Assembly (NCBI GenBank): GCA_023375785.1
Contig: SZWC01000033.1
Span: 765,398 to 829,397 of the forward strand
DNA from: Penium margaritaceum
Taxonomy: Eukaryota; Streptophyta; Zygnematophyceae; Desmidiales; Peniaceae
Reading direction: 5' to 3'
Length of the DNA: 64,000 nt
Part shown: positions 49,338 through 62,897 of the stretch, one piece after another
Layout: each line of letters starts with the position of its first letter
Numbering within the stretch: the first letter of the stretch is position 1
Position numbers and translations under genes: made by a program
Notes under the pieces: model-generated
The model's database searches: none
Told to the model about the DNA's origin: nothing
The model's input: only the letters and a program-made list of their open reading frames with translations

Positions 49338-52300
49338 AGTTGACTACACACAGTGAAACTCGTTTTGTGATATTCAGTGACACAAGCATACTTTGGTTGG
49401 TCATAGTGCATGGTAGCCACACCGTGCCACCACTTATCGAAGGTGTTTGTACTTGCTATTCGATACCGAGTATTCCCAAACCATTGTTTCTCTCTTTGCC
49501 CATTTTTGACTTGTATTATGAGTTGTGAACGTTGACCACATACACTAAACTTCTTTGGTCATGAGCAGTGATGTATGCGTACTTGGGTAGGTCGTTGTGC
49601 ACGGTAGCCACACCGTGCCAATACATACGAAAAATATTTGTACTTGCTAGAAGAAACATAGTTTCCCCCTCTGACCATTTGTGACTCATGTTATGGGTTG
49701 CGAACGATGACCACCCTTATTGAAATTCTTTGGTCATGGTTAGTAACATATGCCTAGTTTGGTTTGTCAGTGTACGTGGTTACCACGCCGTGTCACTACG
49801 TATTGAAGGTCGTTGTGCTTTCTAGTTGATAGCTAGTGTTCCAAAACCATTGTTACCCCCTCTGACTATCAGTGACTCATGTTGTGAGTTGTCATCGCTG
49901 ACCACATGAAGTGAAATTATTTGTTCATGGTCAGTGACATATGCATACTTTGGTTGGTCACTGTGCATTGTAGCCACACTGTGCCACTACACATTGAAGG
50001 TATTTTGTACTTGCTAGTCAATAACTAGTATTCACAAACCATTATCTTCCACCCTGACCATTTGTGACTCGTGTTATGAGTTGTCAAGGTTTACCACACT
50101 TAGTGCCATTATTTGGTCATGGTCAGTGACATATGCCTACTTTGGTTGGTCATCGTGCATGGTATCCACACCGTGCCACAACGTATTGAAGATCCTTGTG
50201 CTTGCTTTTTGATACCTTGTGTTCCCTAACCATTGTTCCCCCCTCTAACCATTTGTGACTCGTATTATGAGTTGTCAATGTTGACCACACACAGCATATT
50301 TCTTTGGTCAAAGGCAGTACATATGCCTACTTTGGTCGTTCATTGTGCATGGTAGCCACAGCGTGCTACTATGGACTGAAGGTCGTTGTACTTGCTAGTT
50401 GAGAACTGATATTCCCATAGCATTGTTTCATCCCCTGACCGTTTTTGACTCGTGTTATGGTTGGTCAACGTTGACCACCCATATTGAATTCTCTCGTCAT
50501 GGTCAGTGACATATGCCTAGTTTGGTTGTTTGGTGTGCATATTAGCCACACCGTGCCACTACGTATTGACTTTCCTTGTCCTTTCTAGTCGATAAATAGG
50601 GTTCCCAAACCATTGTCTCTCTCTCTGACCATTTGTGACTCATGTTATGAGTTGTGAATGTTGACCATTCATAATGGACTTCTTCGGTCATAGTCAGTGA
50701 CATATGCATCCTTTGGTTGGTCACTGTGCACGCTAGCCACACCATGCCACTACTTGTTGAAAATCTTTCTACTTGCTAAGTGATAACTGGTGTTCCCAAC
50801 CCATGGTTTCCCCTATTGACCAGTTGTCACTCGTGTTATGAGTTTTCAACGTTGACCACACACTGTGAAATCCGTTTGGTCATGGTTTGTGACACATGCC
50901 TACTTTGGTTTGTTACTGTACATGGTTACCACGCCGTGTCATTACGTATCGAAGGTCTTTGTGCTTTCTTGTTGACAGNCTTGCTAGTTGATAACTAGTG
51001 TTCCCAACCCATGGTTTCCCCCACTGACCAGTTGTGACTCGTGTTATGAGTTTTCAACGTTGACCACACACAGTGTAATCCGTTTGGTCATGGTTTGTGA
51101 CACATCCCTACTTTGGTTTGTCACTCTGCATGGTTACCACGCCGTGTCATTACGTATCGAAGGTCTTTGTGCTTTCTTGTTGACAGGCAGTGTTCCCAAA
51201 CCATTGTTAGCCCCCTCTGACTATCTGTGACCCGTGTTGTGAGTTGTAAATGTTGACCACATGAAGTGAAATTATTTCTTCATGGTCAGTGACATATGCA
51301 TACTTTGGTTGGTCATTGTGCATTGTAGCCACACTGTGCCACTACATATTGAAGGTATTTGTACTTGCTAGTCGATAACTGGTATTCACAAACCATTATC
51401 TTCCACCCTGACCATTTGTGACTCGTGTTATGAGTTGTCAAGGTTTACCACACTCAGTGCCATTATTTGGTCATGGTCAGTGACATATGCCTACTTTGTT
51501 TGGTCATTGTGCATGGTATCCACACTGTGCCACAACGTATTGAAGCTCCTTGTGCATGCTATTTGATACTCGGTGTTCCCAAACCATTGTTTCCCCCTCT
51601 GAACATTTGTGACTCGTTTTATGAGTTTTCAATGTTGACCACACATAGCGGGTTTCTTTGCTCAAAAGCAGTACATATGCCTACTTTGTTCGGTCATTGT
51701 GCATGGTAGGCACACCGTGCTACCACTGACTGAAGGTCGTTGTACTTGCTGGTTGAGAACTGATATTCCCATACCATTGATTCCTCCCCCGACCGTTTTT
51801 TACTCCTGTTATTGTTGGTCAACGTTGACCACCCATATTTAAATTCTCTCGTCATTGTCAGTGACATATGCCTAGTTTGGTTGTTTGGTGTGCATATTAG
51901 CCACACCGTGCCACTACGTATTGAAGTTCTCTGTCCTTTCTAGTTGACACATAGGGATCGCAAACCGTTGTCTCTCCCTCTGACCATTTGTGACTCGTGT
52001 AATGAGTTGTCAATGTTGACCACACATAGTGGACTTCTTTGGTCATAGTCAGTGACATATGCATCCTTTAGTTGGTCACTATGCACGTTAGCCACACCGT
52101 GCCACTACTTGTTGAAAATCTTTCTACTTGCTAGTTGATAACTAGTGTTCCCAACCCATGGTCTCCCGCACTGACCATTTGTGACTCGTGTTATGAGCTT
52201 TCAACATTGACCACACACTGTGAAATCCGTTTGGTCATGGTTTGTGACACATGCCTGCGTTGGTTTATAACTATACATGGTTACCACGCCGTGTAATCAC

Positions 52301-53043
52301 GTATTGAAGGTCTTTGTGCTTTCTTGTTGACAGCTAGTGCTCCCAAACCACTGGTACCCCCTCTGACTATCAGTTACTCGTGTTGTGAGTTGTAAATGTT
52401 GACCAATGAAGTGAAATTATTTGTTCATGGTCAGTGGCATATGCATACTTTGGTTGGTCACTGTGCATTGTAGCCACACTGTGCCACAACATATTGAAGG
52501 TATTTGTACTTGCTAGTCAATAACTAGTATTCACAAATCATTATCTTCCACCCAAACCATTTGTGACTCCTGTTATGAGTTGTCAAGGTTTACCACACTT
52601 AGTGCCATTATTTGGTACTGACATATGCCTACTTTGGTTGGTCATCATGCATGGTATCCACACTGTGCCACAACGTATTGAAGCTCCTTGTGCTTGCTAT
52701 TTGATACTCGGTGTTCCCAAACCATTGTTTCCCCCTCTGACCATTTGTGACTCGTATTATGAGTTGTCAACGTTGACAACATATATCGGATTTCTCTGGT
52801 CAAAGGCAGTATATATGCCTACTTTGGTCGGTCATTGTGCATGGTAGCCACACCGTGCTACTACTGACTGAAGGTCGTTGTACTTGCTAGTTGAGAACTG
52901 ATATTCCCATAACATTGTTTCCTCCCCTGGCCGTTTGTGACTCGTGTTATGGTTGGTCAACGTTGACCACCCATATTGAATTTATCTGGTCATGGTCAGT
53001 GACACATGCCTAGTTTGGTTGTTTGGTGTGCATAGTAGCCACA
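49338..53043 (-). repeat. Inverted HOR run after insert copy 4
   Basis: A partial edge monomer (49,338-49,431) is followed by units 49,432-50,550 (with M6' and M5' edge forms), 50,551-51,905 (lengthened by a repeated M5 around the N at 50,979) and 51,906-53,043. No other feature was seen. Confidence 0.87.
50979..50979. other. Single-N assembly join
   Basis: An M5 stretch of about 206 bp before the N (50,773-50,978) is followed by a second M5 copy (from 50,980). The two copies differ at more sites than at the other single-N joins. They may be two real HOR copies wrongly abutted, or an overlap with errors. Confidence 0.65.
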
Positions 53044-54748
53044 CCGTGCCACTACGTATTAAAATTCTTTGTCCCTTCTATTTGATACATAGGGTTCCCA
53101 AACCCTTGTCTCTCCCCCTAACCATTTATGACTCGTCTTATGAGTTGTCTATGTTGACCACACACAGCGGGTTTCTTTGGTCAAAGGCAGTACATATGCC
53201 TACTTTGGTCGGTCGTTGTGCATGGTTGCCACGCCGTGCTACTACTGACTGAAGGTCGTTGTACTTGCTAGTTGAGAACTAATTTTCCCATAGCATTGTT
53301 TCCTCCCTTGACCATTTGTGATTCCTTTTATAGTTGGTCAGCGTTGACCGCACATACTGAAATCATCTACTCATGGTCAGTGACATATACCTTGTTTGGT
53401 TGTTTGGTGTGCATAGTAGCGACACCGTGCCACTACGTATTGAAGTTCGTTGTCCTTTCTAATTGATACATAGGGCTCCCAAACCATTGTCTCTCCCTCT
53501 GACCATTTGTGACTCGTGTTATGAGTTGTCAATGTTGACCACACATAGTGGACTTCTTCGGTCATAGTCAGTGACATATGCATCCTTTGGTTGGTCACTG
53601 TGCACGCTTGCCACACCGTGCCACTACTTGTTTAAAATCTTTCTACTTGCTAGTTCCCAACCCATTGTCTCCCCCACTGACCAGTTGTGACTCGTGTCAT
53701 GAGTTTTCAATGTTTACCACACACTGTGGAATCCGTTTGGTCATGGTTTGTGACACATGCCTACTTTGGGTTGTCACTGTACATGGTTCCCACGCCGTGT
53801 CATTACGTATCGAACGTCTTTGTGCTTTCTTGTTGACAGCTAGTATTCCAAAACCATTGTTAGCCCCATCTGACTATCTGTGACCTGTGTTGTGAGTTGT
53901 AAATGTTGACCACATGAAGTGAAATTCTTTGTTCATGGTCAGTCACATATGCATACTTTGGTTGGTCACAGTGCATTGTAGCCACACTGTGCCACTACAT
54001 ATTGAAGGTATTTGTACTTGCTAGTCGATAACTAGTATTCACAAACCATTATATTCCACCCTGACCACTTGTGACTCGTGTTATGAGTTGTCAAGGTTTA
54101 CAACACTTTGTGCCATTATTTGGTCATGGTCAGTGACATATGCCTACTCTAGTTGGTCATCGTGCATGGTATCCACACCGTGCCACAACGTATTGAAGCT
54201 CCTTGTGCTTGCTATTTGATACTTGGTGTTCTCAAACCATCGTTTTCCCCTCTGACCATTTGTGACTCGTATTATGAGTTGCCAATGTTGTCCACTCATA
54301 GCGGGTTTCTGGTCATGGTCAGTTACACATGCCTAGTTTGGTTGTTTGGTGTGCATAGTAGCCACACTGTGCCACTACGTATTAAAGTTCTTTGTCGTTT
54401 CTAGTTGATACATAGGGTTCCCTAACCATTGTCTCTCCCTCTAACCATTTGTGACTCGTGTTATGAGTTGTCTATGTTGACCACACACAGCAGGTTTCTT
54501 TGCTCAAAGGAAGTACATATGCCTAATTTGGTCGGTCTTTGTGCATGGTTTCCATGCCGTGCTTCTTCTGACTGAAGGTCGTTGTACTTGCCAGTTGAGA
54601 GCTGATATTCCCATACCATTGTTTCCTCCCCTGACCGTTTTCTGACTCGTGTTATGGTTGGTCAGCGTTGACCACCCATATTGAAATTATCTAGTCATGG
54701 TCAGTGAAATATGCCTTGTTTGGTTTTTTGGTGTGCATAGTAGCCACA
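53044..54748 (-). repeat. Recombinant stretch with hybrid monomers and missing types
   Basis: The six-monomer order breaks down. At 53,044-53,424 and again at 54,367-54,748 a monomer begins (low coordinates) as M6 and switches to M2 near the middle (the M2 word TCAAAGGCAGTACATATGCC or a variant), followed by M1, so M3-M5 are absent and two-monomer units of about 381 bp result. Between them (53,425-54,366) M2 fuses to M1 near 54,310. The hybrids keep the 191-bp phase except at that M2-M1 fusion. This is the signature of unequal exchange between misaligned monomers. Confidence 0.8.
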
Positions 54749-57700
54749 CCGTGCCACTACGTATTGAAGTTCGTTGTCCTTTCTAATTGATACATAGGGA
54801 TTCCAAACCATTGTCTCTCCCTCTGACCATAGTGGACTTCTTCGGTCATAGTCAGTGACATATGCATCCTTTGATTGGTCACTGTGCACGCTTGCCACAC
54901 CGTGTCACTACTCGTTGAAAATATTTCTACTTGCTAGTTGATAACTAGTGTTCCCAAGCCATGGTCTCCCCCACTGACCAGTTGTGACTCGTGTCATGAG
55001 TTTTCAATGTTTACCACACACTGTGAAATCCGTTGGTTTGTGACACATGCCTACTTTGGGTTGTCACTGTACATGGTTACCACGCCGTGTCATTACGTAT
55101 CAAAGGTCTTTGTGCTTTCTTGTTGACATGTAGTGTTCCAAAACCATTGTTAGCCCCCTGTGAGTATCTGTGACCCGTGTTGTGAGTTGTAAATGTTGAC
55201 CACATGAAGTGCTTTTATTTGTTCATGGTTAGTCACATATGCATACTTTGGTTGGTCACAGTGCATTGTAGCCACACTTTGCCACTACATATTGAAGGTA
55301 TTTGTACTTGCTAGTCGATAACTGGTATTCACAAACCATTACATTCCACCCTGACCACTTGTGACTCGTGTTATGAGTTGTCAAGGTTTACCACACTTAG
55401 TGCCATTATTTGGTCATGGTCAGTGAAATATGCCTACTTTGGTTGGTCATCGTGCATGGTATCCACACCGTGCCACAATGTATTGAAGCTCCTTGTGCTT
55501 GCTATTTGATACTTGGTGTTCCCAAACCATTTTTTTCCCCTCTGACCATTTGTGACTCGTATTATGAGTTGTCAATGTTGACCACACATAGCGGTATTCT
55601 ATGCTCAAAGGCAGTACATATGCCTACTTTGGTCGGTCATTGTGCATGGTTGCCACGGCGTGCTACTACTGACTGAAGGTTGTTGTACTTTCATGTTGAG
55701 AACTGATATTCCCATAGCATTGTTTCCTCCCCTGATTGTTTACGTCTCGTGTTATGGCTGGTCAACGTTGACCACCCATATTGAGATTCCCTGGTCATGG
55801 TCAAAGACATATGCCTAGTTTGGTTGTTTAGTGTGCACAATAGCCACACCCTGCCACTACGTATTGAAGTTCTTTGTCCTTTCTAGATGATACATAGGGC
55901 TCCCAAACCCTTTTCTCTACCTCTGACCATTTGTGACTCATGTTATGAGTTGTCAATGTTGACCACACATAGTGGACTTCTTGGGTCATAGTCAGTGACA
56001 TATGCAACCTTTAAATGGTCACTGTGCACGCTAGCCACACTGTGCTACTACTTGTTGAAAATCATTCTACTTACTAGTTGATAACTAGTGTTCCCAACAC
56101 ATGGTCTCTCCCACAGACCATTTGTGACTCGTGTTATGAGTTTTCAACGTTGACCACACACTGTGAAATCCGTTTGGTCATGGTTTATGACACATGCCTA
56201 CTTTGGTTTGTCACTGTACATGGTTACCACGCCTTGTCACTATGTATCGTAGGTCTTTGTGCTTTCTAGTTGATAGCTAGTTTTCCCGAACCATTGTCTG
56301 CCCCCACTGACTATCTGTGACCCGTGTTGTGAGTTGTAAATGTTGACCACATGAAGTGAAATTCTTTGTTCATAGACAGTGACATATGTCTACTTTGGTT
56401 GGTCACTGTGCATTGTAGCCACACTGTGCCACTACATATTGAAGGTATTTGTACTTGCTAGTCAATAGCTGGTATTCACAAAGCATTATCTTCCACCCTG
56501 ATCATTTGTGACTCGTGTTCTGAGTTTTCAAGGTTTACCACACTTAGTGCCATTATTTGGTCATGGTCAGTGACATATGCCTACTTTGGTTGGTCATCGT
56601 GCATGGTATCCACACTGTGCCACACCGTATTGAACCTCCTTGTGCTTGCTTTTTGATACTTGGTGTTCCCAAACCACTGTTTCCCCCTCTGACCGTTTGT
56701 GACTCATATTATGAGTTGTCAATGCTGACAACACACAGCAGATTTCTTTGGTCAAAGGTAGTACATATGCATACTTTGGTCGTTCATTGTGCATGGTAGC
56801 CACAAAGTGCTACTACTGAGTGAAGGTCGTTGTACTTGCTAGTTGAGAACATATATTCCCATAGCATTGTTTCCTCCCCTGACCGTTTTTGACTCGTGTT
56901 GTGGTTGGTCAACGTTGACCACCCATATTGAAATTCTCTCGTCATGGTCAGTGACATATGCCTAGTTTGGTTGTTTTGTGTGCATATTGGCCACACCGTG
57001 CCACTACCAATTGAAGTTCCTTGTCCATTCTAGTCAATACATAGGGTTCCCAAACCATTGTCCCTCCCTCTGACCATTTGTGACTCGTGTTATGAGTTGT
57101 CAATGTTGACCACACATAGTGGACTTCTTCGGTCACAGTCATTTACATATGCATCCTTTGGTTGGTCACTGTGCACGCTAGCCACACCATGCCACTACTT
57201 GTCCAAAATATTTCGACTTGCTAGTTGATAACTAGTGTTCCCAACCCATGGTTTCCCCCACTGACCATTTGTGACTCCTGTTATGAGTTTTCAACATTGA
57301 CCACACACTGTGAAATCCATTTGGTCATGGTTTGTGACACATGCCTACTTTGGTTTGTCACCGTACATGGTTACCACGCTATGTCAATACGTATCGAAGG
57401 TCTTTGTGCTTTCTTGTTCACAGCCAGTGGTCCCAAACCATTGCTAGCCCCCTCTGGCTATCTGTGACTTGTGTTGTGCGTTGTAAATGTTGACCACATG
57501 AAGTGAAATTCTTTGTTCATGGTCAGTGACATATGCATACTTTGGTTGATCACTGTGCATTGTAGCCACACCGTGCGACTACATATTGAAGGTATTTTTA
57601 CTTTCTAGTCAATGACTAGTATTCACAAATCATTATCTTCCAGCCTGACCATTTGTGACTCGTGTTATGAGTTGTCAAGGTTTACCACGTTTAGTTCCAT

Positions 57701-60700
57701 TATTTGGTCATGGTCAGTGACAAATGCCTACTTTGGTTGGTCATCGTGCATGGTGTCCACACTGTGCCACAATATATTCAAGCTCCTTGTGCTTGCTATT
57801 CTATACTCCGTGTTCCCAAACCATTGTTTCCCCCTCTGACCATTTGTGACTCGTATTATGAGTTGTCAATGTTGACCACACACAGCGGATTTCTTTTGTC
57901 AAAGGCAGTACATGTGCCTAATTTGGTCGGTGATTGTGCATGGTAGCCACAACGTGCTACTACTGACTGAAGGTCGTTGTACTTGCTAGTTGAGAACTGA
58001 TATTCACATAGCATTTTTTCCTCCCCTGACCATTTGTGACTCGTGTTATGGTTGGTCAACGTTTACCACCCATATTGAAATTATATCATGGAAAGTGACA
58101 TATGCCTAGTTTGGTTGTGTGGTGTGCATAGTAGCCACACCGTGCCACTACGTATTGAAGTTCTTTGTCCTTTCCAGTTGATACATAGGGTTCCCAAACC
58201 ATTCTCTCTCCCTCTGAACATTTGTGACTCGTGTTATGAGTTGTCAATGTTGACCACACATAGTGGACTTCTTCCGTCATAATCAGTGACATATGCATAC
58301 TTTGGTTGGTCACTGTGCACGCTAGCCACAACGTGCCACTACTCGTTGAAAATATTTCTACTTGCTAGTTGATAACTAGTGTTCCCAACCCATGGTCTCC
58401 CCCACTGACCATTTGTGAATCATGTTATGAGTTTTCAACGTTGACCAAACACTGTGAAATCCGTTTGGTTATGGTTTGTGACACATGCCTACTTTGGTTT
58501 GTCACTGTACATGGTTACCACGCCGTGCCATTACGTATCGAAGGTCTTTGTGCTTTCTTTTTGACAGCCAGTGTTCCCAAACCATTGGTACCCCCTTTGA
58601 CTATTTGTTACTCGTGTTGTTTGTTGTAAATGTTGACCACATGAAGTGAAATTATTTGTTCATGGTCAGTGACATATGCATACTTTGGTTGGTCACTGTG
58701 CATTGTAGCCACACTGTGCCACCACATATTGAAGGGATTTGTACTTGCTAGTCAATAACTAGTATTCACAAAGAATTTTCTTCCACCGTGACCTTTTGTG
58801 ACTCGTGTTATGAGTTGTCAAGGTTTCCCACACTTAGTGCCATTATTTGGTTTTGGTTAGTGACAGATGCCTACTTTGGTTGGTCATCGTGCATGGTATC
58901 CACACTGTGCCACAACGTATTGAAGCTCCTTGGGCTTGCTATTTGATACTCGGTGTTCCCAAACCATTGTTTCCCCCTCTGACCGTTTGTGACTCGTATT
59001 ATGAGTTGTCAACGTTGACCACACACAGCGGATTTCTTTGGTCAAAGGCAGTACATATGCCTACTTTGGTCGGTCATTGTGCATGGTAGACACACCGTTC
59101 TACTATTGACTGAAGGTCATTGTACTTGGTAGTTGAGAACCAATATTCCCATAGCATTGTTTCCTGTCCTGACCGTTTGTGACTCGTATTATGAGTTGTC
59201 AACGTTGACCACACACAGCGGATTTCTTTGGTCAAAGGCAGTACATATGCCTACTTTGGTCGGTCATTGTGCATGGTAGACACACCGTTCTACTATTGAC
59301 TGAAGGTCATTGTACTTGCTAGTTGAGAACTGATATTCGCATAGCAGTGTTTCTGCCCCTGACCGTTTCTGACTCGTGTTATTGTTTGTCAACGTTGACC
59401 ACCCATATTGAAATTCTCTTGTCATGGGCAGTGACATATGCCTAGTTTGATTGTTTGGTGTGCATATTAGCCATACCGTGCCATTACGTATTGAAGTTTC
59501 TTGTCCTTTCTAGTCCATACATATGGTTCCCAAACCATTGTATCTCCCTTTGACCATTTGTGACTCGTGTTATGAGTTGTCAACGTTGACCACACATAAT
59601 GCATTTCTTCGGTCATAGTCAGTGATCTATGCATCCTTTGGTTGGTCACTGTGCACGCTAGCCATACCATGCCACTACTTGTTGAAAACATTTCGACTTG
59701 CTATTTGATACCTAGTGTTCCCAACCCATGGTTTCCCCCACTGACCATTTGTGACTCGTGTTATGAGTTTTCAACGTTGACCACACACTATGAAATCCGT
59801 TTGGTCATGGTTTGGGACACATGCCTACTTTGGTTTGTCACTGTACATGGTTACCACACTATGTCATTAGGTATCGAAGGTCTTTGTGCTTTCTTGTTAA
59901 CAGCTCGTGTTCCCAAACCATTGTTAGCCCCCTCTGACTATCTATGCCCTGTGTTGTGAGTTGTAAATGTTGACCACATGAAGTGAAATTCTTTGTTCAT
60001 GGTCAGTGACATATGCATACTTTGGTTGGTCATAGTGCATTGTATTCAGACAGTGCCACTACATATTGAAGGTATTTCTACTTGCTAGTCGATAACTAGT
60101 ATTCACAGACCATTGCATTCCACCCTGACCATTTGTGACTCGTGTTATGAGTTGTCAAGGTTTACCACACTTAGTGCCATTATTTGGTCATGGTCAGTGA
60201 CATATGCCTACTTTGGTTTGTCATCGTGCATGGTATCCACACTGTGCCACAACGTATTGAAGCTCCTTGTGCTTGCTATTTGATACTCGGTGTTCCCAAA
60301 CCATTGTTTCCCCTTCTGACCATTTGTGACTCGAATTATGAGTTGTCAACGTTGACCACACAGAGCGGATTTCTTTGGTCAAAGGCAGTACATATGCCTA
60401 CTTTGGTCGGTCATTGTGCATGGTAGCCACACCGTGCTACTACTGACTGAAGGTCGTTGTAGTTGCTAGTTGAGAACTGATGTTCCCATAGCATTGTTTT
60501 TCACTCGTGTTATGGTTGGTCAACGTTGACCACCCATATTGAAATCATCTGGTCATGGTCAGTGACATATGCAAAGTTTGGTTGTTTGGTGTGCATATTA
60601 GCCACACCGTGCCACTACGTATTGAAGTTCCTTCTCCTTTCTAGTGGATACATAGGGTTCCCAAACCATTGTCCCTCCCTCTTTCCATTTGTGACTCGTG

Positions 60701-62897
60701 TTATGAGTTGTCAATGTTGACCACACATAATGGACTTTTTCGGTCATAGTCAGAGACATATGCATCCTTTGGTTGGTCACTGTGCACGCTAGCCACACTG
60801 TGCCACTACTTGTTGAGAATCTTTCTACTTGCTGGTTGATAACTAGTGTTCCCAACCCATTGTTTCCCCCACTGACCAGTTGTAACTCGTGTTTTTAGTT
60901 TTCAACGTCGACCACACACTGTGAAATCCGTTTGGTCATGGTTTGTGACACATGCCTACTTTGGTTTGTTATTGTACATGGTTATCAGGCCATGTCATTA
61001 CGTATCTAATGTCTTTGCGCTTTCTTGTTGACAGCCAGTGTTTCCAAATCATCGTTAGCCCCCTCCGACTATCTGTAACCCGTGTTGTGAGTTGTAAATG
61101 TTGACCACAAGAAGTGAAATCCTTTGTTCATGGTCAGTCACATATGCATACTTTGGTTGGTCACAGTGCATTGTAGCCACACTGTGCCACTACATATTGA
61201 AGGCATTTGTACTTGCTAGTCAATAACTAGTATTCACAGACCATTACATTCCACCCTGACCATTTGTGACTCGTGTTATGAGTTGTCAAGGTTTACCACA
61301 CTTAGTGCCATTATTTGGTCATGGTCAATGACATATGCCTACTTTGGTTGGTCATCGTGCATGGTATGCACACTGTGCCACAACGTATTGAAGCTCCTTG
61401 TGCTTGCTATTTGATACTCGGTCTTCCCAAACCATTGTTCCCCCCTCTGACCATTTGTGAATCGTATTATGCGTTGTCAATGTTGACCACACAGCGGATT
61501 TCTTTGGTCAAAGGCAGTACATATGCCTACTTTGGTCGGTCATTGTGCATGGTAGCCACACCGTGCTACTACTGACTGAAGATGGTTGTACTTGCTAGTT
61601 GAAAACTGATATTCCCATAGCATTGTTTCCTCCCCTGACCGTTTTTGACTCGTGTTATGGTTGGTCAACATTGACCACCCATATTGAAATCCTCTCGTCA
61701 TGGTCAGTGACGTATGCCTAGTTTGGTTGTTTGGTGTGCATATTAGCCACGCCGTGCCACTACATATTGAAGTTGCTTGTCCTTTCTAGTTGATAAACAG
61801 GGTTCCCAAACCATTGTATCACCCTCTGACCATTTGTGACTCGTGTTATGAGTTGTCAATGTTGACCACACATAATGGACTTCTTCGGTCATAGTCAGTG
61901 ACATATGCATCCTTTGGTTGGTCACTGTACACACTAGCCACACTGTACCAATACTTGTTGAAAGTCTTTCTGCGTGCTAGTTGATAACTAGTGTTCAAAA
62001 CCCATGGTTTCCCCCACTGACCAGTTGTGACTCGTGGTATGAGTTTTCAACGTTGACCACACACTGTGAAATCCGTTTGGTCATGGGTTGTGACACATGC
62101 CTACTTTGGTTTGTTACTTTACATGGTTACCACGCCGTGTCATCACGTATCGAAGGTCTTTGTGCTTTCTTGTTGACAGCCAGTGTTTTCAAACCATTTG
62201 TAGCCCCCTCTGACTATTTGTGACCGTGTTGTGAGTTGTAAATGTTGACCACATGAAGTGAAATTCTTTGTTCATGGTCAGTCACCTATGCATGCTTTGG
62301 TTGGTCACAGTGCATTGTATCCACACTGTGCCACTACATTTTGAAGGCATTTGTACTTGCTAGTCCATAACTAGTATTCACAAACCATTACATTCCACCC
62401 TGACCATTCGTGCCTCGTGTTATGAGTTGTCAAGGTTTACCACACTTAGTGCCATTATTTGGTCATGGTTAGTGACATATGCCTACTTTGGTTGGTCATC
62501 ATGCATGGTATGCACACTGTGCCACAATGTATTGAAGCTCCTTGTGCTTTCTATTTGATAATTGGTGTTCCCAAACCATTGTTTTCTCCTCTTACCATTT
62601 GTGACTCGTATTATGAGTTGTCAATGTTGACCACATGTTGCGGGTTTCTTTGCTCAAATGCAGTACATATGCCTACTTTGGTCGGTCATTGTGCATGGTT
62701 GCCACGCCGTGCTACTACTGATTAAAGGTCGTGGTACTTTCTCATTGAGAACTGATATTCCCATAGCATTGTTTCCTCCCCTGACCGTTTTTGTCTCGTG
62801 TTATGGTTGGTCAACGTTGACCACCCATATTGAAATTCCCTGGTCATGGTCAGTGACATATGCCTAGTTTGGTTGTTTGGTGTGCATATTAGCCACA
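54749..62897 (-). repeat. Inverted HOR run
   Basis: Units end at 55,848 (1,100 bp, a shortened M6), 56,995, 58,139, 59,475 (1,336 bp, an extra M2/M1-type monomer at 59,095-59,284), 60,606 (1,131 bp), 61,751 and 62,897. Order and diagnostic words match the left-arm units in reverse complement. No gene or element was seen. Confidence 0.9.
58981..59330 (-). repeat. Partial monomer duplication, period 190
   Basis: The stretch starting GACCGTTTGTGACTCGTATT at 58,981 recurs from 59,171 with the private variant GGTAGACACACCGTTCTACT in both copies. An extra hybrid monomer was added by an exchange one monomer out of register. Confidence 0.88.
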
